This document shows, in pieces, positions 33,361 to 43,789 of a DNA stretch of 64,000 nt. Below the pieces are notes generated by a model. It worked only from the letters and a program-made list of their open reading frames with translations. It made no database searches and was not told where the DNA came from. This stretch comes from Flaveria trinervia. Taxonomy: Eukaryota; Streptophyta; Magnoliopsida; Asterales; Asteraceae. Each line of letters begins with the position of its first letter. Position 1 is the stretch's first letter. A program made the position numbers and the translations under genes. The DNA lies in assembly GCA_025506515.1 (NCBI GenBank), contig CM046442.1, positions 64,861,340-64,925,339 on the forward strand, in the 5' to 3' direction.

Positions 33361-34039
33361 GTGACAACTACTGATGATCTGAGTAAACACGTACCGATGA
33401 CCATTAGTAAACATGTCACAAATAAGTACTGATAAGTTTTATTCTCAGTTGGTTTCATAACTACTGAAGACTAAATTACTTAAAAAGTACTGTACTTTAT
33501 GTTAAAGGAAACTGATGCAGTTACAACTACTGATGTAGTTATACCTACTCATGTCAGTAAAAACAGATAAGTACTGATGTCCTATGACACAACTGAAAAC
33601 AGCTAAAAAGTCTGATGAGTAAGTGTTAAGGACAGTATGAAACAGCTGAAAAGCTAAGAATTGATGAAAACTACTGATGAGAATTTTCTCTTCAATCGTT
33701 TCCACAAACTGCTGTTTCACCTTCAACATCTGATGACAAAACCATGTCTTTAGTAGTTTCACAACTACTGATGACTAACACCAAGTCCTCAATTGTTTCC
33801 TACAACTGAAGCCAAAACGAAGGTTTTCAGTAGTTTCATAACTACTGATGACCAAAACCAAGTCTTCACTTGTTTCAAATGTCTGATAGTTAAAACCAAG
33901 TCTTCAGTTGTTTTCATACAACTGATGACATAACCAACACTTTCAGTCATTTTCTTTTCAGCCTTTTCTTAACCTATAAATACCTGCACTTATAGCCGAA
34001 CGTTTCATTAGCCGTTTTCTATCCTATTCTATCTCAACA
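33361..34039 (+). promoter_or_regulatory. Element C pol-ORF3 spacer with hairpin array
   Basis: There is no gene in these 679 bases. They contain inverted repeats with seven- or eight-base arms: 33752-33769, 33828-33847 (CAGTAGTT-TCAT-AACTACTG) and 33905-33924 (CAGTTGT-TTTCAT-ACAACTG), plus several imperfect ones. The matching spacer of E has the same type of array. A TATAAATA box follows. Confidence 0.7.
33975..33982 (+). promoter_or_regulatory. TATA box of the probable ORF3 promoter in element C
   Basis: TATAAATA lies 65 bases before the ORF3 ATG at 34040, a spacing that leaves a short 5' leader. Confidence 0.6.
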
Positions 34040-35171
34040 ATGGCGACCATTAAACTCAAACCCAGACACAACTGTGTTGCCTACCTCTCGAAATCGGCCT
34101 TTTGGAACAAATTTGATAATGCCATTGATCTTATGGTGGATTCCCAATACAGAACCGCCTTTCTTTTGAATCCTACCATATACCCCGATTCCTTAAACCA
34201 ATTTTGGACCAACGTCTCTGTAACAACTGGTGAAAATGATAGCCAAATCACTCTCAAGTCGTTGGTCAACCAGAAACAGGTGGTAATCACACGTGACATC
34301 ATTCGCAATACCTAAAATTTGCATGTGCCACCTGTATTAGAGAATACTCGAAAGGCACCATTGATATGTCTTTCATCAACAACGGGTATGAAGGAGACTT
34401 AAGTGCTACAACCATTCTCAAAAAGTGCTTCCATGATGCTGAAAGACTTATCTTCCACATGGTCAATGTCTGCCTTGCTTCAAAGACATCTTCATGGGAT
34501 CAGTTGTCCTCACGATGGCAACAGGTATTGTACTCTATCTTTGAATGACAAACACTAAATTTTTCTGAGATAGTGTTTATGGAACTTAAGGATCTGGCTC
34601 AGAAACCTGTGACAAACAGATGGCTACTATATCATAGGTTTCTGATGGCCATAATTTTAAATCAATTAAAATCTGAAGGCCTTGTTGGTCTTGGAGTCCC
34701 TGCTCCAGCTGTCTTAGCTGAGGTATACTCCAGGCATAACTCTGACCCTACTCTCAAAGGGGCTGCCTGGCTGCTCAAACCCACGTAGAGGGAACCCACA
34801 GCCTCCACCTCCAGATCCAAAGTCCCCACCAAACCCAAACCCCAAAAGCCCAAAAAGGCTACTCAGGGAGATGAGTCCCCTGAGGATGCCCCTGTACGGA
34901 AACACATACTCGTTCTAACCCCCCAGTCATGTCAGAGACTCAACCAGCTGAAACCGCACACGTATCCTCTCCACAGGATCCTGTTGCAACCAAATTTGGG
35001 GATACCACATTACTGGAACCTATCTCAGTTGAGAAGGTTACCATTGAAGAGCATCTCTCACCCCGGGTACAATCTGCTTCTGACCAATATCCAAATGCAA
35101 CCGCCCCTCAAAGCCCAACCCTTATAGTTGCTAAAGTGCTGAGTCAGCTGCATTCCTCACCCCCTCCATAG
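34040..35171 (+). pseudogene. Element C ORF3, N-terminal part
   Basis: The function is unknown. The start is MATIKLKPRHNCVAYLSKSA, then NPTIYPDSLNQFW and, after a one-base frameshift near 34320, YEGDLSATTILKK and SSWDQLSSRWQQVL. Stops occur at 34313-34315 and 34546-34548; FSEIVFMELKDL and VGLGVPAPAVLAEVYSRHN follow to 34788. A second frameshift leads to a proline/threonine-rich stretch (34929-35171). E has the same order. From memory, similar N-termini are common among predicted Asteraceae proteins, often with unrelated names. Confidence 0.72.
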
Positions 35172-37460
35172 AAACCAATTAACATTGCGAATAGCTCAAC
35201 AATTTAGGGGGAGGACCAAAATGCTGCTCATAACCCATAGCATAGGTGTTATAATGTTCAATATCCAAGTGTAGAAGAGGAGGTTAGAACATCTGGTCAG
35301 GCTGCCACTTCTACTGATTCAGCAAATAAATAGGATGAAGTTGGTTACATATATAAGACCTCACCAGTGGCAATTACCAATGAAGGACAAAGTCCAGAGG
35401 CAGGAAGTCCCCAGAACCAAGAACAAGGGGCACATGCATATACTAATCTACACTTAGGGCATGTACATCCTGATTTAATCAGAGGTCAGATGATTCAGCA
35501 AAGACTGATGATGACCGGGCTTTTTCTTTGATATCTTAGCCCATAACACAATCCTAGAGACTAAGGTGAGCAGACTCAAAGAACTGCTAGCCAAAATGTC
35601 TCAGGATAAAAATCCATCTGCCCCAATAAACCCACAGATGGCACCTTCATTTGATGGTTCACCAAACACACAACCAATACACTTAACTAAGCCACCAGCC
35701 ACTGCGTTTGGCACCACCTCTCAGGGACAGAACCCCTCTGAGTAGATGGTTGCAACCTTTCAAAGCTCCTTACCTCTCATCACTCCCATCATCAGTGAGA
35801 TAGTATATAAAGCCATTGATTAGAGGATCTCCTCAAATCTCCAAACACTCGTTGATGATGCTGTTCACAAGTCACTTTCTGCCTTTCAAGCCCCTGATCC
35901 CAATGCACCCAAAAAGGGGGAGACTACTAAGTCTAAGGCAGTGAAAGAAAGGAAAAGGAAGAGAGTAGAAGATGAGAAAGAACGAGAAAAAGAAAAGGAG
36001 TTAGAGAAAGAACAAGAACTCATCTTAGAGAAACAGCTGAGCACAAACAAAGAGTAGAAAGATCAGCTGATCACTTACAAAAGGAAGAGAAGTGCTGATT
36101 CAAAGTCTGATGGAGAAAAGTCCTTAGATATCTAGTCAAAGAAGCTGATGAAGCTCACATCAGATCTATGGACAAAATAATAGATCAGCTCTTCAGACAG
36201 GGTCATGACACAGCCACCTTAGATGTTGAGATCAGAAGGCTGAAGATAAATGAAAGTCAAGCAAGATGGGCTAGTTACAGTGTGATGGATAGGGAAAGGT
36301 TGGAGATTATGATCAGGTTTATTGCCAAATATGTAGGAAGATCATTGATAGAGATGAAGTCTTGGTCCAGAGACAGTATCTTGGAAATAACCAAGAAAAT
36401 CTGTTATGCTGGAAGCTACAACAAAGGGTTGATCATCGAAGCACTGGATGAAGCAGGTGCTGGGAAAACAAGTAAGATGGCAAAGCTCTCAAAAGCCAAA
36501 CTCACCACTAATTTGCTAGATCAGCCTTCTCATACTCCCACTCAAAAACAACCCTCAAAGCAATCATCTCTAAAATCTGCCAATTCTATCCCTAAACCAA
36601 AACCACCCACAACTCAACCCACAAAACCAATTCCATTACCCCAAAAACCATCTCAAACCACACCCAGTGATACACCTATAAGGAGGAGAAGGGTGTTGAG
36701 GGTAGAAGAAGAAGAAGAAGAGGATGAGAATGAAGACAGTCTTCCAATCTCTGATGTTCTTAAATTTAAAACACCTGAGCCCAGAAGTCAACAGATGATC
36801 ACACCTGACTTGCAAATGCAAATGGTGAAAGTGAAGATTGAAGAAGTAGAACAGCAGAAGCAGCATGATGAGCAATTTCTCAAAATGGTTAACAAGGACT
36901 TCCCTCAGTCCTCATCCATTCAAGAAATGAAGAAACAAGCTCTGAGGCTATACACTCTTAGGCATACATTCCAACATCAAAGAGAAAGAGTGAGGATTTG
37001 GCCAGACCCCAGGGTAAGTTCCACAATACACAAGAAGAACATACCAAGTAGATATCATGGCCAAGTGAAAAAGACTTTGAATGCTGCAATTATGTTGGCT
37101 ATGGTAGTCTCACACTGGGAGATTATAGAAGAATTCCAGAGAGCACACAACTCAAAGACAACCCCTGAATCTCTACATGAGAACAAAATGATCAAGAAGG
37201 GGCTGTTATACAAAAGACTTGAAGATATTCAAAAGAGTGAACTCCAGTTGTTGCTAGAAGGCTCTCATCCAGATGAATTCGCATATAGAGAGATCACAAC
37301 TATTGAGTTGAAAAATGGGAAGACAGTAAGGTATCTGTCAGAATATTATGGCCCTGAGTTATTCTTTCAGGGAGAAGCAGAAGAACTCACCAAGGAGGAA
37401 CAAGTTGTTCTCCTTGAGGCCTATGCAAGAGAGTCTTACAGACTCATCAATGGGAATTAG
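35172..37460 (+). pseudogene. Element C ORF3, middle and C-terminal parts
   Basis: The frame of the preceding part continues with stops up to about 36170. It includes a strongly charged Lys/Glu stretch (KERKRKRVEDEKEREKEKE region, 35940-36050), probably coiled. From 36168 it is open for 430 codons to the stop at 37460. This part holds MDKIIDQLFRQGHDT, RERLEIMIRFIAKYVG, a Lys/Pro/Ser-rich tract (36500-36680), an acidic run (VEEEEEEDENEDS), then a conserved C-terminal module with VRIWPDPRV, LLLEGSHPDEFAYREIT and YARESYRLI. E encodes the same module. No transmembrane segment or signal peptide is evident. Confidence 0.75.
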
Positions 37461-37651
37461 GTTTCATGGTTGGGACAAGACTATGTGTCCAGTTTTCCCA
37501 CCATAGAGTTCCCTTCCACACTTAGCCAATCAAAAGATCAGAAACCTTTTCCCAGCCTGTGCTTACATGATTACCTCTGAAGCTGATGAAGAGGGTGTTT
37601 CTGCCAAAGAATAAGTGGGATCATGAATAAACTTAGAGGTTTTGGCTGCAT

Positions 37652-37667
37652 TGGTTTAGAGGGAGTT
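37652..37667 (+). other. Polypurine tract of element C
   Basis: GGTTTAGAGGGAGTT abuts the TGTTGGACC start of the 3' LTR; compare GGTTCAGGGGGAGTT in E. Confidence 0.8.
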
Positions 37668-38480
37668 TGTTGGACCAAAAGAACCAATGAGCCTGATCAG
37701 AAAAACCTCCAAGTCCCAAAGACATTACAACTGCTGAAGAAGATCACAACAGCTAAAGACATCAGCTGATTACAAGGTCTGAAGACAAAGTCTGAAGACA
37801 AGATCTGAAGATTTCTACTGAAGACAAAGTCTGAAAGTAAAGAACTGAAGACAAAGTCTGAAAGTAAAGTACTCAAGACAAAGTCTAAATGTGAAGTACT
37901 GAAGACAAAGTCTCAAGCTATCAGCTGAAGACAACGTCTGAAATAAAAGTTTGAAGAACAAAGACCGAAGACAAAGACTGAAGACCAAAATGATGAGTAG
38001 TTGTCACAACAGCTGAAGTTATTAACTTCAGTAGTTGTCACAATAGCTGAAGTTATTAACTTCAGTAGTTGTGATGGTTTTCCTTTTCAGTACTTGTAAT
38101 TTACCTTTAGTAGTTTATAGTTTTAGTAGTTTTAGTTCAGTAGTTTTATGTTCTTGTACTTAGCATTCTCTGAGATGTGATCATTTGTTGAGAACATTCT
38201 CAGTAGTTTGCATAGTTTCAGTTGTTTGTATAATTCTGTTAGATGTCACTATCAAGTGACATCAGCAGACGTCACATTCCTTATATAAGGAATGTTAACC
38301 TAATTGTAACATGTGACATTCAGCCACCACGAAAGCATTTGAATGAAATATTCCTCTTGCAGAATTCTCTCTCTCTCTATAACTGTGTACTATTCCATTG
38401 AATATCAATTGAGTTCTTGCTAAATTGTCTAATTCATTGTTCGAATTCCACTGCAATCTACCCTAATTAATCAAACTTAA
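37668..38480 (+). repeat. 3' LTR of element C
   Basis: It matches the 5' LTR over its length. It carries a 34-bp tandem duplication (37999-38032 and 38033-38066) that is single in the 5' LTR. The palindromic TATA box is at 38274-38295. The end is unclear: after CAAACTTAA (38480) the sequence departs from the expected terminus, or continues with several mismatches to about 38494. Confidence 0.82.
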
Positions 38481-38485
38481 ATCAC

Positions 38486-38565
38486 TGATCCTCACCCTAG
38501 AATCTAGGTTTACATCATAAGTAATGATTAAAAGATATTTCTTACCTGGATTCTTGGTCTTTTCA
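38486..38565. other. Unassigned stretch between C and D
   Basis: Eighty bases without a gene. It may be the far end of LTR J (minus strand TGTAAACC at 38513). On the minus strand CCAG|GTAAGAAAT near 38540-38550 looks like a 5' splice site, but no adjoining exon is visible. Confidence 0.3.
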
Positions 38566-39275
38566 TGTTGATTGTGTGTGGACCATGTACGTATGGAATA
38601 CTAGCAGCTTCCATGTTTATACCGATTAAAATAATGTGGAATCCTATTTCATTGGTGATCCAATCACTGAGAACGTTAACTCAATCGATATAAGAATTAA
38701 CTAAACGTTATGAACAAAGAGGAATCGACTAGGAACGAACTATGAACTTGGACTGGCTTTCTTGGCATTCTGGACGGCTAGGGTTCGTGAATATATCAAA
38801 TGTTCTTAAATTGTTATCTTTTTCAGTGAATTAAGTGGTATTTATAGGTTAGTGGTTTCCATTCGTACACTGAATCATGCGATTGATCCATACGCACGAC
38901 TGAAGGTTCAGTCGTGCGCTGTGTCAATATTATGTCTCAATCATATGACTGATCCAGTCTCCTGGTTCAGTCGTGCGACTGGTCGTCGAGCATGATGTAT
39001 TCATAGTACGGTCCATAAGTATGGGTCATTAGCATGAATACTCATCCAACTATGTTGAACACATTACTCAGTCATTATTGACTTAGAATTGCGTACAACA
39101 ACCCCAAACCTATATAAGAAGTTCATTATACATTAACACAATAGTAATGTGAAATGTTAAACATTAATAAACATCAACTACATATTATATTTCATTGAAC
39201 CAATTCATTACATACGTGAAAGACATGAAAGAATTTTACATTTAAGCTCATAAACTAGGTACAAATGTATCTACA
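38566..39275 (-). repeat. 3' LTR of element D (B-like)
   Basis: It shares GTGGAATCCTATT, TGGTGATCCAATCA and GAGAACG with the B LTR in the same order. It has TATAAATA at 38839-38846 followed by CATGCGATTGA/CGTGCGACTG motifs (38860-39000), including the perfect inverted repeat CAGTCG-TG-CGACTG at 38968-38981. The inner end at 39275 abuts a PPT-like sequence (minus strand CCAAGGGGTAGTT). The outer end (38566) is a guess. Confidence 0.7.
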
Positions 39276-40380
39276 AACTACCCCTTGGACCGAGTTTCCT
39301 CTATCGTCCAACACTCTTCACATGTTCTTTGTACTTCTTGTACTTCTCCTCATTTGTAACTCCTGCATGTATTTCAAATGCAAAGTAGAGTCTTATCACA
39401 TGTTGGAACTAGAGAGTTTCTGTAATATCCTGTGTGTCATAGAACAGTGGCCACTTGTATAATGTGTAGACATCTTCAACTGACAAGTTTGTAAGCCATA
39501 TTGGGTCGAATACCCGGATAGTATCAATCTTTCCATCTTTGTTTAGCATTATGACCGCTTCGCCCGTTCGCTAGTTGTAATACCACCATTTGAATTGTGG
39601 ATTGAAGTCCAAAGGCATTTCCCGTAAGGGAATCTTTAACATCATGCCCGGGGGACTCCACTTTAGCACTACTTCAGGCTTGCCAGATATCGGATCAACT
39701 TCAGACTTATGAATATACCTCTTACGTTGTTGAGGTCTGAAGTTTACCCACCTGGTGTGGTATTCCTTCTATCACGCAGCCTCAAACCATCTTGACATCT
39801 TCCTCGGATTTTCATATAGAAGATCTGAACATGCCAGACGGTTGATCTCAAAACCAGGAAGAGTCTTCATTTCATGAGGATATCTGAAGTAATCAATTCC
39901 TTTCTCTCTCTTAACAGAATATACCTCTAAGTCTTCAAAATACGCCCATGCTATAATTTTTACTCACACTTTGTCATGTCTTTTGACTTTGTAGAGCTTT
40001 GTGTAGGCATTCTGCTTTTGTGGCATGCGTTTGGCTTTCATCTCTGCAAAACAAGCCGCCCATTCAGCTTTCTTGATATCATCATTTGTGTCTAAAACTT
40101 GGGATTGGCTTTCATCTTTTTCCTTCTCCTTTTCCATTTCTTCCAGCTTCTCAAATGTAGCACTGCCAAAGGTATCACCCAAGTTAGGTATAACATTACC
40201 TTCATGGTCAGCGTACTCTGAATACTTCTGAGCTGTATCATCCTCAATCTCAATCTCATCAACATCCTGTAGCTCCTCATCACTTGTGACATCAACTTTT
40301 GGAGCGTCGTTTACCAGCTCGTTAGGATTGAGTCGGAACATCTCAGCTAGCTGGTCATCGGTTTGATTTAAACATTCAAC
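39276..40380 (-). pseudogene. Element D ORF3, C-terminal module
   Basis: This is closely related to the B module: LAEMFRLNPNELVND, ELQDVDEIEIEDD, then IIAWAYFEDL, VVLKWSPPG, DPIWLTNL and YTLYKWPLFYD in the same order. It is open from 40341 to a TGA near 39964, then broken by several stops. The function is unknown. Confidence 0.65.
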
Positions 40381-41107
40381 TCATCACACATTAATCATTA
40401 ATCAAGACATTTAAACATAAATAATCATTAATTACATTAATGCAACACATAATTTAACTACAAAAGTTTCAAATACATAAACATCTAATCATTACTATTG
40501 TCTTGATGTGTAGTCTTTTTAGCTTGAGCTAGACGAGTACACCACACAATCTTCAATCAGTTCCTTAAAGGATACTTGATCGGGCTAAAATTATTACACT
40601 ACAGATGCACGAGGAGCTGAGTATCAACTTCACAATCGTCACCTTATTCTAGGATCTTTAGTACTTTTTCAGGACGCTTTTGGCTCTGTTTTGGATCAAT
40701 CTGCAATTCATAAGCCTAGAGATATTCGACTGGAGCCAATAAGCATCAACGTCTTGTACGTTAAGTGACATAACCTTGTTAGCTTCTTAAGAATCTTTAT
40801 CATCCATACCACCACCCATTTTCATAGTATTATTCCCATCTTTGTCGAAAACATCATCTTCTTCCTCTCTAACAAGTAGGAAAAGATAATATGAGAGCAC
40901 TTGAATAGGTGGTTTAACATAAGTGCTACGTATGCATTGTGGATTTGGTGAGACATCTCCTTGATGCTATGCACTTAAGGATGACATGAGCTAAGCACTT
41001 GAACTGGGGGCACAAGTTTCTCTTGGTGAGCAAACCTCCGTTCTCAGAAAAGCATCTACATGTGAACATATGTGGTACTTGGTGTTCGTTATCCATCATT
41101 CAGCCAT
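40381..41107 (-). pseudogene. Element D ORF3, N-terminal remnant
   Basis: ATG at 41107 gives MAE, a stop, then NTKYHICSHVD, matching B (STKHNICAHLD). Soon after, the sequence jumps to a region equal to B's NLCPQFKYLPHVLLKCLAS, so about 100 codons are deleted. The remainder is decayed. A good 3' splice site (TTTCTTGTGTTGCAG) ends at 41112, close to the ATG, as in B. An AT-rich gap lies at about 40380-40510. Confidence 0.5.
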
Positions 41108-41189
41108 ATTGCTGCAACACAAGAAATATGTACATTAGATTTCTTGCTAGACTTAATAGGTGAATTTTGAATGATTTTGTTCTACTGAT

Positions 41190-41270
41190 TCATCATGCGG
41201 CTGAACAATACGATTGTATTCAGTCGTACGATTGAGTTAAGTCGTACGATTGTGCCTGCACTGACTGTTT
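41190..41270 (-). repeat. CGTACGATTGAG repeats and D/H junction
   Basis: A few B-type motifs (CATGCGGCTGA, CAGTCGTACGATTGAG, AAGTCGTACGATTG) end near 41255. The pol of H begins, without LTR or spacer, near 41270-41285. Confidence 0.55.
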
Positions 41271-42683
41271 CCAGAATTTTTTTGGTATCGGCTTGTCATT
41301 CTCAAAGCGCGTGACATTTCCAGCCTAGTGCATATCATTGCATACATGATGGATCCTATAGCAGACGCATACGGGATCCCCTTCATTTTGTGATGCTCAT
41401 CCTTTGAGCTTGGACATTGAGTCTTACTCAATATTGTTCCTCTTTTGACAGGTACCGTACCTTTCTTAGAGTCTTACTCAATATCGTTCCTCTTTTGACA
41501 GGTACCGTACCTTTCTTAGAGTCTTAGTCAATATCGTTCCTCTTTTGTCATGCTTATCAATGTATGCCCTTGATTTAAGCCTATCAACGGCCTTGATCTA
41601 TCCCTATAGATCTTTAATCCTAAAATATAGGCGGCTTCACCAAGATCTGTAATGGAAAAACAGCTTCCAAGCCAGGTTTTAACAACTTCCAAGATTATGT
41701 CATCGACATACAATACTAGGAAAGTGATAATGCTCCCACTAGCTTTATTATATACACATGTTTCATCAGCGTTTTTGATGAACCCAAATTTGATTATCTC
41801 TTCTTCAAAATGGTGATTCCAACTTCTTCATGCTTGCTTCAATCCATAGATTGATTTCTTTGACATGCATAATTTGTTAGGATGTTTTTGATCGACAAAA
41901 CCTTCATGCTGAACCATATAGACATCTTCCTCATGATATCCATTTTGAAAAGCAATTTTGACATCCATTTACCAAATCTCATAATCATAATGAGTAGTTA
42001 TGGCAAATAATATCCTAATAGACTTTAGCATTGCAACCGGTGAGAAGGTCTCATCATAATCAACCCTTTGAGTTTGACTGAAACCTTTTGCTACAAGTCT
42101 AGCGTTATAAGAATCCAAGTTTCCATGCATAGCGTTTTTCTTCTTGAAAACCCAATTACTTCCAACTATCTTGGAGTTAAGAGGTGGTTCAACCATGTCC
42201 CACACTTGGTTGTCATACATGGATTGAAGCTCAATGTTCGTGGCTTCAAGCCATTTGTCATAATCCAAATTCGACATTGCATCACGGTAAGTGGTTGGTT
42301 CATCGGAATCTACCACAGCATCCATATACAAAATACCCATATCTTTCGGGTGGATTACTAGTTCTACCAAATCCGCGAATGCTTTGTGTGTATTGATGAA
42401 CTATTTGATCACCCTCAGCATCCTCATGTTGAGTGCTAGTGTCAACCAAACATGTATTGGTTTGGGGTCCTTGATCCTCCTCAAGATCCACTGTTCTCCT
42501 GCTAGTTCCTTCCGTAAGGAACTTAGCTTCTAAGAACACGGCCTTCTTGGCAACAAACTCCTTTTGTTCCAATGGATCATAAAAATAATATCCTATAGAA
42601 CCTCTAGGATATTCAATGAAGATACACTTAATAGAATGACTTTCTAACTTATGAGGTGGGAGTCTTAACATATGCATCACCAC
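41237..42683 (-). pseudogene. Element H reverse transcriptase, truncated
   Basis: The RVT_2 motifs are NLDYDKWLEATNIELQSM, IVGSNWVFKKKN, LVAKGFSQTQRVDYDETFSPV, and YVDD at 41699-41710, then MKGIPYASAIGSIMYAM near 41370. The frame is broken by a stop before MDVKIA (about 41975) and by a 50-bp tandem repeat at 41421-41547. It ends at RALRMTSRYQ, before RNase H. The upstream part (42300-42683) is the region following integrase, with KCIFIEYPRGSIGYYFY. Confidence 0.8.
41421..41547. repeat. 50-bp tandem repeat in H pol
   Basis: Copies start at 41421, 41471 and 41521 (the third partial). The unit begins GTCTTACTCAATAT and ends TTTCTTAGA. Fifty is not a multiple of three, so each copy shifts the reading frame. 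Confidence 0.9.
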
Positions 42684-43462
42684 TCCATACCTTTAAATAT
42701 GATAGTGATGGAACCCTTCCATGCCATATTTCAAATGGTGTCATTTCCACATTCTTGGTTGGGGCCATATTTAAGATATGGGCCACAGAGAGCAAAGCGA
42801 AACCCCAAAATGACAAAGACAATGAGCTTCTAGCCATCATAGATCGAACCATATCCAATAGAGTTCGATTTCTTCTCTCGGACACACCATTGGGTAGTGG
42901 TGTTATAGGTGGAGATTGTTATGAGACAATACCACAACTTCTAAGATGATCTATAAAAGCATCACTTTGGTATTCACCTCCTCTATCGGTGTGGAATTTT
43001 TAATTTCTTGTTGAGATGATTTTCTACTTCATTTTGGAGGATTTTGAACAATTCAAAAGCTTCATCTTTGTGTCTTAACAAGTACACATAACCATATCGA
43101 CTATAGTCGTCGGTAAAGGTAATGAAGTATCTTTCATTGTACCTAGTCATTGGTTTAAAAGGACCACATACATCGGATTTTATGATGCCTAATAAATCTT
43201 TTGCCGTTTCGGATTTGCCACTAAAAGATGCCTTAGTCATTTTACCTTGTAAACATGATTCACATAAATTAAATTAATCATATTCACTTGCTTTTAAAAG
43301 ATAGTTCATTTGAAGTGTTTGTATGCGGTTCTTGTTTATATGACTAAGACGGCAATGCCAAAGATAGGTGTCACTCAAATCCAATTCGAGCTTCTTAGGT
43401 GGTGGTTTGGTACAATGAGCTATGATATAATGTGTTTTCACGAAGCAATTCATAAATATCAT
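42649..43462 (-). pseudogene. Element H integrase
   Basis: The zinc-finger part reads WHCRLSHINKNRIQTLQ; the core reads IIKSDVCGPF (first Asp near 43174), TDRGGEY (second Asp near 42990) and GVSERRNR (Glu near 42879), so the triad is present. A frameshift near 42983 and stops between 42900 and 42980 break it. Confidence 0.8.
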
Positions 43463-43789
43463 TAATAGGAATAGCTTTAAAGTAAAAATGTCATGTAAAG
43501 AAACATGAATGTCATTTTAATTAAATGTCATAACACAACCATATTGTCTTAATTGGGAAACAAAAATAATGTTCCTAGTTAAACTAGGAGCATAAAAAAC
43601 ATTGTTCAAAATTTTTGCTTCCAAACCATTTCGAAACTTCAAGATGTAGTCCCCTCGGTCTTCAACTTGAACTTTTGCCCCATTCCCCATGTAGAGGCTA
43701 ACATCCCCTTTCTGAAGTCCTTACTTCTTTTAAGCCACTACAATAAGTTACAAATGTGAGTTTCATATCCGGTATCCAATACCCACGTG
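43463..43789 (-). other. Element H protease region, decayed
   Basis: It lies between the zinc knuckle and the integrase finger. Only short frames survive, with a weak match to the pre-integrase segment near 43560-43720. I see no intact DSG motif. Confidence 0.35.

Larger units (their letters stand above)
26186..38480 (+). mobile_element. Element C: Sirevirus-like Ty1/Copia retrotransposon
   Basis: This is a complete structure of about 12.3 kb: 5' LTR, PBS, gag, protease, integrase, RT, RNase H, spacer, ORF3, PPT and 3' LTR. It belongs to the same family as E (very similar LTRs and proteins) but is older. Catalytic residues of protease, integrase and RT are substituted. It lies between the Gypsy LTR J and element D. 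Confidence 0.92.

Noticed and set aside
34081..34308. Minus-strand frame opposite ORF3 of C
   Set aside because: Shadow of the ORF3 N-terminus; family similarity is only on the plus strand.
38520..38560. Host exon suggested by a 5' splice-like CCAG|GTAAGA on the minus strand
   Set aside because: No open frame or protein motif adjoins it and the interval is only 80 bases between retroelements.
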